Source: Leptospiraceae bacterium
GTDB lineage: Bacteria; Spirochaetota; Leptospiria; Leptospirales; Leptospiraceae
DNA: 7,355 bases
Assembly: GCA_016708435.1 (NCBI GenBank)
Contig: JADJFV010000026.1
Span: forward strand, 1-7,355
Direction of reading: 5' to 3'
Position numbers and translations under genes: made by a program. The notes beneath the pieces are model-generated. The model searched no databases. It was not told the DNA's origin and saw nothing but the letters and a program-made list of their open reading frames with translations. This document shows positions 1 through 5,607 of this stretch, piece by piece (position 1 is the first letter of the stretch; each line of letters opens with the position of its first letter).

Positions 1-785
1 AATACTTGTTCCTGCATTCGTGTCATAAGTCGGCGCAATTTGGTTATATGCAGGCTCGAATTCTGGCACAGTGATAATTTCAGGGATAAGGGATTTCAGT
101 TTTTCGATCACAGGAGTAGAATCATAAACAGACCATGCTTTCATAAGCGTTACTTCAGTAGACGGGCTAATAGCCATTGTCCTCGGATTGTAAAGCCCAC
201 CGAGTCTTGCTGTTTTGTATGCGAGTAAAACATCGGCTTGAATTTCTAAACCTGTCTTATTTTCCCATTTCTTCTTAGCTGTGGCATTCGCACCAGTTGC
301 CCCTTCTGCTACTGCTACAGGAGTAATTTGTGGGTGATTAAATAAGCCATTAGAATTGATAGGAGCATACCCTTTAAGGCTAATACTGTTTATCCACTCG
401 TGGATAAGTCTTCGCCCGTAAGTTGCTTTCTCAAACTCAAGATTAATTTGCGCCCTTGTAAAAGCCCCTGCATTTGCATTGATAAAATTGTTTTCATCAA
501 GCTCTTCATCTGAGTAATTAAATTCTGTAGAAATAAAGAATGGCTTAAATAATACAGAATCCAAACTCATGGTCTGGTCTGTGGTATCTTTACTTGTCGG
601 AGGCTGTGATGTTACTGTCGCTGTTCCTTGTTTAAGAAGAATATCATACTGGTATGCTTGCCGATTGGATTAAATTGCTCAATCGGAAAAAGCTTATCAT
701 ATGATAACTCAAATTCTTTTGGCTTATAAATTGTTGACTCAATAATTTTCAGAGTCGATTGTCTTGTGATTCCGTTAATAGGCAT
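1..785 (-). CDS. Major capsid protein, DUF2184-like, frame-broken, 3' end outside window
   Basis: Probable main shell protein of the phage head. The start at 785 is ATG behind AAGGAG with an 8-base spacer. This frame gives about 42 plausible residues (ending FNPIG) and then 15 unrelated residues to a TAA at 612-614. The rest of the protein is in the -1 frame, open from 669 to position 1 (about 220 residues from the break). One added base near 660 joins FNPIG to QAYQYDILLKQG. The YxYDxLxKxG segment, a following basic-acidic helix region (YGRRLIHEW) and GLFNHPQITPV at about restored residues 147-157 resemble DUF2184 capsid proteins, which carry a GLLNHP-like motif. Its place after protease and cement genes fits. 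The family is recognised from motifs only, without a search. At least 262 residues are visible, and the family is usually somewhat over 300. Confidence 0.82.
655..665 (-). other. Frame break inside the capsid gene
   Basis: The N-terminal frame reads to GGC AAG CAT, while the capsid body continues as GG-CAA-GCA-TAC. The body frame has a TAA at 670-672, so the two open frames overlap only over about 55 bases. A single missing base after GG, for example a third G or a second C, would restore one gene. No canonical slippery heptamer sits at the junction. A CTTAAAC occurs a little downstream in the overlap, but switching there would replace the family-like AYQYDILL segment with unrelated residues. 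Confidence 0.75.
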
Positions 786-793
786 TTTTTATG

Positions 794-799
794 CTCCTT
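794..799 (-). promoter_or_regulatory. Ribosome binding site for the capsid gene
   Basis: On the minus strand this reads AAGGAG, eight bases before the ATG at 785. It overlaps the TAA stop of the upstream cement gene (798-800). It is the strongest Shine-Dalgarno match in the window, as suits the most abundant head protein, and it fixes the capsid start. Confidence 0.8.
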
Positions 800-1310
800 A
801 TGTTAAGTTATCTAAAACTAATTTGATTGAATCCGGAAGGAAAACGATGTTAGGTGCAATAAAATGAGCGCCTTCAACTACTGCTGTCTTATCTTCATCT
901 GCCGTTTTTGTAAATCTGCCAGGAACTTTTAAAGCATCCGAGCCATTTACTACAAGTCGAACTCTAACGGTATCCGCTTCTGTCACCGCTTCTTCAACGT
1001 CTACTACATAGTAACCGCTCTTTCCGCCAAGGACAACATCGTATTGTGAATAATTGCTATTATCCAAGTCACTTGCATTGGTTTGGTATTGTGCGACTCT
1101 TAAAGATTGCGTTGCATTGATAAGAGCTAAGTCAGCCAATGCCAAGGCAATACCGGCACCTGCTTTTCTTTGGAATGCTTGCCCGAATTTAAGAGTAGCC
1201 CCCGCTGGGATAGAATCCTTAATAGCCGCCGCATAAGCTTTTGCTTCTCTTCCAACTAACTGATCGGCGCTTGTGTCTACTGTTGATTGATCTGCAATAT
1301 AATCAGCCAT
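798..1310 (-). CDS. Head structural cement / decoration protein (Gp24-like)
   Basis: A 170-residue protein rich in Ala, Asp and Val, without membrane segments or Cys. The N-terminus (ADYIADQSTVDTSADQL) is followed by a Gly/Ala-rich stretch (about residues 30-65) and a beta-rich C-terminal half with VLGGKSGYYVVDVEEAV and VRVRLVV. Size, composition and position between the protease/scaffold and major capsid genes match the small cement or decoration proteins that stabilise the shell in DUF2213/DUF2184 head modules. These are often annotated as structural cement protein Gp24. The start ATG at 1310 lies 2 bases after the upstream TAA. AGAGGT (1322-1327), inside the end of the upstream gene, could serve as ribosome binding site, though its 11-base spacing is long. 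Capsid starts 12 bases downstream. The function rests mainly on context, so a different minor head protein is possible. Confidence 0.66.
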   Translation of the reverse strand: MADYIADQSTVDTSADQLVGREAKAYAAAIKDSIPAGATLKFGQAFQRKAGAGIALALADLALINATQSLRVAQYQTNASDLDNSNYSQYDVVLGGKSGYYVVDVEEAVTEADTVRVRLVVNGSDALKVPGRFTKTADEDKTAVVEGAHFIAPNIVFLPDSIKLVLDNLT

Positions 1311-1312
1311 AA

Positions 1313-2524
1313 TTATTTAATACCTCTTTTGTAAAAATTCTGTTTTGCTTCTTCGAGGATCTTGTCGGCAGTGTCTAATGTCAATTTGCCGCTTGAGTCC
1401 TCATTATGTTTTGCGCTTGTGTTTTTTGCAACTTCGCAAGCTGCGTCGTAAGTAATTCTAAGAACGTTAGTTTCCATAGCATCAAGTTTCTCTTTTGTGT
1501 AACTTGGTAGGAATTTAGAAATAAAAGCTTTCCTGACTTCGGCAGGGTTCATTGAGTCAGCTTTAACGCCAAAATTTTCTGCATTACGGATGACTAGCAT
1601 ACTATCGGCTACTGCCGCTTCGACCCTTGGTGCTGCTGCTGCTTTTGCTTGGTATGCTTCGATGACTGCTTTTTGTGCGTCAATTAAAGCTGTTAATTCT
1701 TCAATAGAGTTTACGCCAAATTTCCCTTGTAAAGTTGTCATAATTGCATTCAGTTTTTTTGCATCTTCAGCAATCATAGCCGCATCAATTGGTTTAGGTG
1801 CATCTGGCAAATCTGCTGCCGGGGTTGTAGTTGCATCCATAGGATCGTCTTCATCTTTTTTAACTGTGGATAATACCGCTTTGTCGATGATAGCTTTGTC
1901 GATTGAATAATCTTTGTTATCCACGCGCCAAGTAATTTTAGTTGGTTTAGTTTCGTTCATTGTGTTTGTAGCCTCTTGCATGATAGCATAGTCTTTGTTG
2001 GAATCTAGTATTGTCCTGCACTCTTCGCCTGCTCTGCCTTTTTCGACGTGAGCTATATGGTTGATCCTAATATCTCTTTGAATACAATCATATTTTTCGC
2101 CGTTATATTCTCCAGGAGTCCAATCTGTCTTTTGCTCAAAACCAATCGACACTTGTATTTGTTCGCCGCTTAGAATTCTTTTTTGTAAATCGGAGTCGAA
2201 AACTTTTTCGAGTCCGCTCAAAAATAATCCATCCTGCTTAACATTGAATACATTGCCTTTTACGAGTTTTGAATAATTACTTGAATTGACTAAACCGGAA
2301 TCTTGATTTATGTCAGGGTGATTGTCAGTGATGACCGCGCCATTTGCTGAGTCGATAGTTGCTTGGGAAAATATTTCCTCTGGCAATTTTGCCTCTTTGA
2401 CTAATCGACCGTCACTATACAGATAAGGATATACACCTGCTTTGGTAAGATTAACTTTTGCAGTCAACATACCATTATCAAATTTGACATTTGACAGAGT
2501 TGCGTTATCAATTCTATATTCCAC
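1313..2524 (-). CDS. DUF2213 prohead protease-like protein with scaffold-like C-terminal half
   Basis: A 403-residue protein. Residues 1-175 match DUF2213 in pattern: YRIDNATLS at the start, a PEEIFS segment near 48-53, ITDNHP at 65-70, VSIGFEQKTDWTPGEYNGEKYD at about 125-146 (longest piece quoted) and INHIAHVEKGRAG at 154-166. H69 and S126 occupy the places of the catalytic His and Ser in HK97-type prohead proteases, so proteolytic maturation of the head is inferred. Residues 220-300 are Asp/Ala/Lys-rich and likely coiled coil (EELTALIDAQKAVIEAYQAKAAAA). The C-terminal part is helical, as in scaffolding proteins, which suggests a protease-scaffold fusion. The start is GTG at 2522-2524, directly after an in-frame TGA two codons upstream and without a clear Shine-Dalgarno site. 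An internal ATG would remove the conserved YRIDNATLS. The upstream gap 2525-2606 holds only a weak promoter-like TTTACA element. Confidence 0.85.
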   Translation of the reverse strand: MEYRIDNATLSNVKFDNGMLTAKVNLTKAGVYPYLYSDGRLVKEAKLPEEIFSQATIDSANGAVITDNHPDINQDSGLVNSSNYSKLVKGNVFNVKQDGLFLSGLEKVFDSDLQKRILSGEQIQVSIGFEQKTDWTPGEYNGEKYDCIQRDIRINHIAHVEKGRAGEECRTILDSNKDYAIMQEATNTMNETKPTKITWRVDNKDYSIDKAIIDKAVLSTVKKDEDDPMDATTTPAADLPDAPKPIDAAMIAEDAKKLNAIMTTLQGKFGVNSIEELTALIDAQKAVIEAYQAKAAAAPRVEAAVADSMLVIRNAENFGVKADSMNPAEVRKAFISKFLPSYTKEKLDAMETNVLRITYDAACEVAKNTSAKHNEDSSGKLTLDTADKILEEAKQNFYKRGIK

Positions 2525-2606
2525 GGGTCAAGAGTAGAATATAGAATCTAAGTTGTAAATTAATTTAGTCTAGAGGGTAAGACGTGTTACATGCTAATGC
2601 GGGGTA

Positions 2607-2750
2607 TTACGTTATTTTTTTTGGTTTAAACAAATGAGATACGTCAATTATAATTTCATCCTTATTATCCCTGTCACTTGGATAGTAGTTTTTAGGGAAT
2701 GATAATTTATCGCCAATGTATTTTCTGGATAGTTTAATTTCTAAGGTCAT
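2607..2750 (-). CDS. Small hypothetical protein, 47 aa
   Basis: The ATG at 2750 overlaps the TGA of the preceding ORF in an ATGA arrangement (2747-2750), typical of translational coupling, and the frame runs to TAA at 2607-2609. The product starts MTLEIKLSRKYIGDKL and ends with a basic tail, LFKPKKIT. It has no Cys, no membrane segment and no motif I recognise. The short coupling is the main reason to regard it as real. It sits between the 82-aa ORF and the protease gene, 82 bases before the latter. Function unknown. Confidence 0.5.
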   Translation of the reverse strand: MTLEIKLSRKYIGDKLSFPKNYYPSDRDNKDEIIIDVSHLFKPKKIT

Positions 2751-2995
2751 TTTTTAATAAACTCCATTCGCTCGGTCAGACAAATATTTTCGCCAACTAA
2801 CTCAGACAATTTATCCTCGACCATAAATGTAATTTGCTTTTTCGTTTCGAGCATGATTAACTGCAGGCAAAATCCAATGTAATCATTGACGCATAGAGTC
2901 TTATCTTTAAAATGGTAAGATTCAATATTGATTTGATCCAATATCAAGTATCGTTGGTGCCTCTTCACTAATTCTAAATAATCGCTGCGTGGCAT
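2747..2995 (-). CDS. Hypothetical protein, 82 aa, N-terminus possibly lost to a frame break
   Basis: The ORF begins MPRSDYLELVKRHQRYLILDQ, is amphipathic and mostly helical in appearance, has two Cys (CVNDYIGFCLQ) and ends MEFIKK. No family recognised. Its ATG at 2993-2995 has only a weak GAGA upstream, and a TGA lies six codons before it. Another frame just upstream (about 3061 to 2977) reads like protein (GEEIKEKIKLPKNDIYENL, then CHAAII) and ends in TAG at 2974-2976. One added T near 2977 would fuse it to LELVKRHQRYLIL here. The true protein may therefore start further upstream, and the first six residues given here may be out of frame. It ends with an ATGA overlap onto the 47-aa ORF. Confidence 0.5.
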   Translation of the reverse strand: MPRSDYLELVKRHQRYLILDQINIESYHFKDKTLCVNDYIGFCLQLIMLETKKQITFMVEDKLSELVGENICLTERMEFIKK

Positions 2996-3043
2996 AGATT
3001 CTCGTAAATGTCATTTTTTGGTAATTTGATCTTTTCCTTTATT

Positions 3044-3135
3044 TCTTCCCCTTTTAAAAAAACAATTTAAAAAATTTTTTTATTATTTTTTTTTTTTTTT
3101 TTCCTTTAGGGTTTTTTTTATTTAAAAAATTATTC
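3044..3135. repeat. A/T homopolymer-rich low-complexity stretch with a 17-T run
   Basis: About 90 bases made almost only of A and T runs: T17 at 3086-3102, T8 at 3112-3119, T7 at 3075-3081 and several A6-A7 runs. The 11-mer TTTAAAAAATT occurs at 3066-3076 and again at 3121-3131, and TTTTCCTTTA occurs near 3032-3041 and 3099-3108. This may indicate an old short duplication with slippage. On the minus strand the runs are poly-A, with no GC-rich hairpin, so it is not a standard intrinsic terminator. The region separates the 20-codon ORF from the 82-aa ORF and breaks any frame that would join them. Confidence 0.7.
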
Positions 3136-3184
3136 TTTGCACTGGGATTGGTTCCCATTTTTGCGGCGTTGGATGTAAACTCAT
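3122..3184 (-). CDS. Short ORF with strong ribosome binding site, probably a truncated gene start
   Basis: ATG at 3182-3184 follows AAGGGA (3191-3196) with a 6-base spacer, so this is a credible gene start. Only 20 codons follow before TAA at 3122-3124, right at the A/T-rich stretch. The peptide begins MSLHPTPQKWEPIPVQRI. One added T in the T6 run would let the frame pass the stop as LNKKNPKGKKK into the poly-A region. It could thus be the N-terminus of a longer, lysine-rich protein, perhaps continuing towards the 82-aa ORF. The gene starts 14 bases after the stop of the helix-turn-helix gene. Function unknown. Confidence 0.35.
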   Translation of the reverse strand: MSLHPTPQKWEPIPVQRIIF

Positions 3185-3190
3185 TTTAAT

Positions 3191-3196
3191 TCCCTT
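3191..3196 (-). promoter_or_regulatory. Ribosome binding site for the short ORF at 3184
   Basis: AAGGGA on the minus strand, within AGAAGGGAATTAAAATG, spaced 6 bases from the ATG. It is the best evidence that a gene begins at 3184 even though the frame closes after 20 codons. Confidence 0.55.
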
Positions 3197-3198
3197 CT

Positions 3199-3381
3199 CT
3201 ATTTTTTATTTTTTAAAAACTCTCGAACTTTTTCAGGCTCATATCTAACGATCCTATTCGTTAATTGTATGGAGTCAATTTTTAATTTTCGAAAAGTGCG
3301 GGTGTCTGTAATTTTAAAAATTTGCATGACTTCGCGTTCAGTCAAGAGGCAATCAATATTTGAGATAGTGGTGATTTTCAT
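3199..3381 (-). CDS. Excisionase/AlpA-like helix-turn-helix DNA-binding protein, 60 aa
   Basis: A 60-residue basic protein beginning MKITTISNID. Residues 12-59 follow the winged helix-turn-helix pattern of excisionase-type (HTH_17/MerR-like) proteins: LLTEREVMQIFKITDTRTFRK for the two helices, then a hydrophobic strand, RIVRYEPE as wing and KVREFLKNKK as last helix. It probably binds DNA. Targets could be a phage promoter, an attachment region or packaging-related DNA, and none can be chosen from sequence. I chose ATG 3379-3381 because it sits four bases after the stop of the gpF-like gene. An upstream in-frame start (3471) would lie within that gene and add Cys- and hydrophobic-rich residues that do not fit the family. 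No clear ribosome site is visible, so translation may depend on the upstream gene. An HTH gene within a head operon is unusual. Confidence 0.72.
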   Translation of the reverse strand: MKITTISNIDCLLTEREVMQIFKITDTRTFRKLKIDSIQLTNRIVRYEPEKVREFLKNKK

Positions 3382-3385
3382 AAAA

Positions 3386-4225
3386 TTAAAACACCGGTTC
3401 CTTCCAACATCTACAATTAATATCATCGCCAGGGAATCTAGAATCGGGAAAATCCAACAATCCAAGAGCACCGATTACATTGTCAAATTCTTTACCGTCC
3501 ACATTTTTATGTGTGTCGCGGACTCTTTCATCTCCCATCGTTACCCAAATAAATCTTGTCACGCCTGCCTTCTGCTCTTTCTCTGTTTGCACAGCGTTTG
3601 CAAATTTTATTACTTGATCCCGTGCAATTCTTTTCAAGCCTGCTTCTCCTCTGTCGATTGTCTTGCTGACCTTATCAATTATTTCATCGGTTGTTTTACC
3701 GGAATAATATGCATCGCGTATAACGTCTTGCAATTCAAGTGCTTTCGCTTTTTTAATGTCTTTTACTTTCAATGCATTCTCTAAGGCTTTTTGTTTTAAA
3801 GTGTTCTCATCGGCAATATTTACGACTTTGGGTTTATTCAGTGTTATCCCTAACTCATTTACTTTGTATTTTGTTTTTATAATCCCATTTTCATTGACTA
3901 AGAATTTTTCTAGAGGCTGATAAATCATCTTAGGTTGTCCGTTAATAATTGCCATTTGTTTCGGTCGAATATTGGTTAAAGTTTTTGACCTTTCATTTAT
4001 TGACTCATTAAACTTAGATGATACCCAGTTGTCTAAAAGTTTAAAGTTGCCTACTAAGTTTCCAAGAAGTTTATCCTGATTATCTGCATAAGCAAATTCA
4101 TAATTAAATATTTTCTTGCCTAAGTATCCCATGAGATTCATAAAAGAATCTTGCTTAACGCCTCTTTGTTTAAGTAGCTCATCTTTTTTTAAATTAGTTA
4201 TTAGCTCATTCAAGACCTCTTGCAT
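3386..4225 (-). CDS. Mu gpF-like minor head (head morphogenesis) protein, N-terminus frame-broken
   Basis: Minor head protein expected at the portal vertex, where gpF-family proteins help early head assembly. The visible frame has 279 residues. A helical, Lys-rich N-terminal region leads to the C-terminal gpF domain (about 195-279), with IARDQVIKFANAVQTEKE, then VTMGDERVRDTHKNVDGKEF (232-247) and PGDDINCRCW (265-274), including the paired Cys. The ATG at 4225 is almost certainly internal. The same frame continues upstream with ENKYPIQLEKEFFKTLRDDY, the kind of N-terminal helix these proteins have. It has no ATG, GTG or TTG before a TAA in the G tract, so the real start is at 4320 or 4313 across a frame break. 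The restored length is about 310. Portal lies directly upstream and the HTH gene starts four bases downstream. Confidence 0.85.
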   Translation of the reverse strand: MQEVLNELITNLKKDELLKQRGVKQDSFMNLMGYLGKKIFNYEFAYADNQDKLLGNLVGNFKLLDNWVSSKFNESINERSKTLTNIRPKQMAIINGQPKMIYQPLEKFLVNENGIIKTKYKVNELGITLNKPKVVNIADENTLKQKALENALKVKDIKKAKALELQDVIRDAYYSGKTTDEIIDKVSKTIDRGEAGLKRIARDQVIKFANAVQTEKEQKAGVTRFIWVTMGDERVRDTHKNVDGKEFDNVIGALGLLDFPDSRFPGDDINCRCWKEPVF

Positions 4226-4320
4226 CTCTTCGCGGTAATCGTCACGAAGAGTTTTAAAAAATTCTTTTTCAAGCTGAATGGGATATTTATTTTCCTTTTT
4301 TTCCCCCCCCCATTATTCAT
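4226..4320 (-). other. Displaced N-terminal part of the gpF-like gene
   Basis: Two starts lie here: ATG 4318-4320, seven bases upstream of and overlapping the portal stop, and ATG 4311-4313, in a TAATG stop-start overlap. Neither is in frame with the gpF-like body as the sequence stands. If the homopolymer tract were one base longer the first would be in frame, and if one shorter the second would. The stretch downstream of the tract encodes KYPIQLEKEFFKTLRDDYRE in the gene's frame, so it is coding. Reading on from ATG 4320 in its present frame gives a meaningless peptide of 36 residues. Confidence 0.7.
4296..4311. repeat. Double homopolymer tract: T7 C9 (G9 A7 on the coding strand)
   Basis: Seven T (4296-4302) followed by nine C (4303-4311). 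On the coding strand this is nine G then seven A, at codons 3-8 of the presumed gpF-like gene. The C9 run is by far the longest C or G run in this AT-rich window. Its length sets whether the gpF-like gene is in frame. It may be a sequencing-length error or a true slippage-prone tract. Confidence 0.85.
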
Positions 4321-5596
4321 TAGGTTGCTCCGTTTCAAAATCACCTTGCGGGTAATCATAATTATCTTCTGGATACCTAAGTTTTGAAATTTGTTGAGGG
4401 CTTGCAATACTCTTATCAATTTCCATTGCATCGGCTTGTGCGTTCTTTAATCTAATGTCGGCTTTAGTATTATCGTCAAGACTAAAAATATCTTCCCATT
4501 CAATTTCGTATTCTACGCCTTGGTATTGCCTGAATGAATCTTGTTTAAGGATAATATCAATTATTCGCTTAATTTTTGGTGTCTCTTCTAGCTCTTGTTT
4601 CTTGACTAGACTTGAATAATAGTTAAGTGACTGTGGGTTATTTGCTAGGCTTATTATTCCCTTAGATTGACCAAGGAATATTTCTACGGGAATCCCTTCG
4701 ATAGAACAAAAAGTCGTATTGAGATAATCCATGATTTCCTTAAAGCCCGTTATCGTTAAGTTTTGTTTTTCAAATGATTCAGTTTCGCCGATGACAATAG
4801 CAGATTGACTACTTAAAACTTTACGTAACATATTTAAAGTAGATTTAATAATACTTGCCCCGCCTTCTTTTTGGAGTGAAGAGGACTTATATACTTTTAG
4901 TTGTGCCTCGTAGATCATGTTAATAGCAGACCAGGCTGAAATAAAAAGCCCGTTGCCTATCATCGCAAGATTGGATACTCGTGATAAGCCGCAACCATAT
5001 GTCGGTTGAAAATTGTTTACGGACCATAAGAATCTAGACTCGTCTATTCTGTGCCCGTCCATTTGGATTGAGACTTTATTATAATTTCTATCCGTAGGCA
5101 TATTTTGATTTACTGTTACATTAAAATATTCAGAGGGGACAACATTTATTTTATTCAAACATTTTATTTCTTGAGGCATTGGCTTTGATAGTTCTCCGCC
5201 TGCTTGGATCGGATACTTGTTAATATCTGCATCTACAAGAAAATATAGTAAACCGCCGTTTGCATAAATGCGCTCATATTTTTTAAGTTGGACAAGAGAC
5301 TCTTTTAATTTAAGCCTTTCGATCTCAGCATTGATAGCATGTTCAAACTGTTCATTCTCTGATTCGACTTCGAAACCTTGTTGGTATATATCTTCTGGGA
5401 TTAAATCAATTATGGTTTGTATTTGCGGAATACCTAAATAAATATTTAGTAGCTCCCTTTCTGTATACTCGTTGAATGTTGGCTGCGTATAAGTCAGCTT
5501 GTCTAGGCTTGTGCCCATTCCGGTTAGTGAGGATTTAAGCCCGTCAAATCTTGCTTGTATTTCTTTGTTTAAGGTAGTAGCTACTTGTCTATTCAT
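4313..5596 (-). CDS. Portal protein, DUF1073-type
   Basis: A 427-residue protein forming the ring through which DNA enters and leaves the head. Family signs are an N-terminal YLGIPQIQTIIDLIPEDIYQQGF (53-75, longest piece split here by the conserved exit from helix to IIDLIPED), a central RIYANGGLLYFL (109-120), SRFLWSVNN (187-195) and the hallmark GIPVEIFLGQSKG (301-313) followed by NYYSSLVKKQE. These match DUF1073 portals, which some databases label anti-CBASS Acb1 family because of a shared entry. Portal is the better reading here, between terminase and gpF. I chose ATG 5594-5596, five bases after AAGGA, over a TTG at 5629 that lies inside the terminase gene. The C-terminus is acidic (DNYDYPQGDFETEQPNE). 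It ends where the gpF-like gene starts. Confidence 0.9.
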   Translation of the reverse strand: MNRQVATTLNKEIQARFDGLKSSLTGMGTSLDKLTYTQPTFNEYTERELLNIYLGIPQIQTIIDLIPEDIYQQGFEVESENEQFEHAINAEIERLKLKESLVQLKKYERIYANGGLLYFLVDADINKYPIQAGGELSKPMPQEIKCLNKINVVPSEYFNVTVNQNMPTDRNYNKVSIQMDGHRIDESRFLWSVNNFQPTYGCGLSRVSNLAMIGNGLFISAWSAINMIYEAQLKVYKSSSLQKEGGASIIKSTLNMLRKVLSSQSAIVIGETESFEKQNLTITGFKEIMDYLNTTFCSIEGIPVEIFLGQSKGIISLANNPQSLNYYSSLVKKQELEETPKIKRIIDIILKQDSFRQYQGVEYEIEWEDIFSLDDNTKADIRLKNAQADAMEIDKSIASPQQISKLRYPEDNYDYPQGDFETEQPNE

Positions 5597-5601
5597 ATGA
5601 T

Positions 5602-5606
5602 TCCTT
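5602..5606 (-). promoter_or_regulatory. Ribosome binding site deciding the portal start
   Basis: AAGGA on the minus strand, five bases before ATG 5596 and just after the TAA of the terminase gene (5608-5610). It supports this start over the in-frame TTG at 5629. Confidence 0.7.
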
Positions 5607-5607
5607 A

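Noticed and set aside
40..228. Plus-strand ORF of 62 codons
   Set aside because: It lies opposite the capsid body frame, and its translation is rich in Arg, His and Cys without recognisable pattern. All supported genes are on the other strand.
609..672. Programmed -1 frameshift in the capsid gene at CTTAAAC
   Set aside because: The heptamer is not a standard strong slippery site, there is no evident downstream stem, and switching there would lose the family-like AYQYDILL segment.
1054..1236. Plus-strand ORF of 60 codons
   Set aside because: Antisense shadow of the cement gene; its Ala-rich composition mirrors that gene's codons.
1590..1910. Plus-strand ORF of 106 codons that looks like a membrane protein
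   Set aside because: Antisense shadow of the Ala/Asp-rich part of the protease/scaffold gene. The Ala/Ser/Ile-rich hydrophobic look follows from reading that region backwards.
2530..2580. Promoter before the protease gene (TTTACA, 17-base spacer, TACTCT)
   Set aside because: The -10 match is poor and such matches are common by chance in AT-rich DNA. The genes look like one long transcription unit.
3060..3125. Intrinsic terminator at the T-run
   Set aside because: Genes are transcribed on the minus strand, where the runs are poly-A. The only inverted repeat is a short A/T one without a GC stem, and no plus-strand gene precedes the T17.
3382..3471. Longer HTH protein (90 aa) with start at 3471
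   Set aside because: The added 30 residues lie wholly over the conserved CRCW end of the gpF-like gene and do not resemble the HTH family.
3269..3784. Plus-strand ORF of 171 codons, Cys- and Phe-rich
   Set aside because: It runs antisense to the conserved gpF-like domain and HTH gene, which have clear family motifs, so this is a shadow.
4210..4431. Minus-strand ORF of 73 codons spanning the portal end
   Set aside because: Its first half is an alternative frame of the portal gene. Its second half is the out-of-frame reading from ATG 4320 through the G9/A7 tract, explained by the gpF-like frame break.
4313..5596. Portal gene as an anti-CBASS Acb1 nuclease
   Set aside because: Database labels mix Acb1 with DUF1073 portals. 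The GIPVEIFLGQSKG motif, the length and the terminase-portal-gpF order favour a portal, and I see no HxT/HxS phosphoesterase motif pair.
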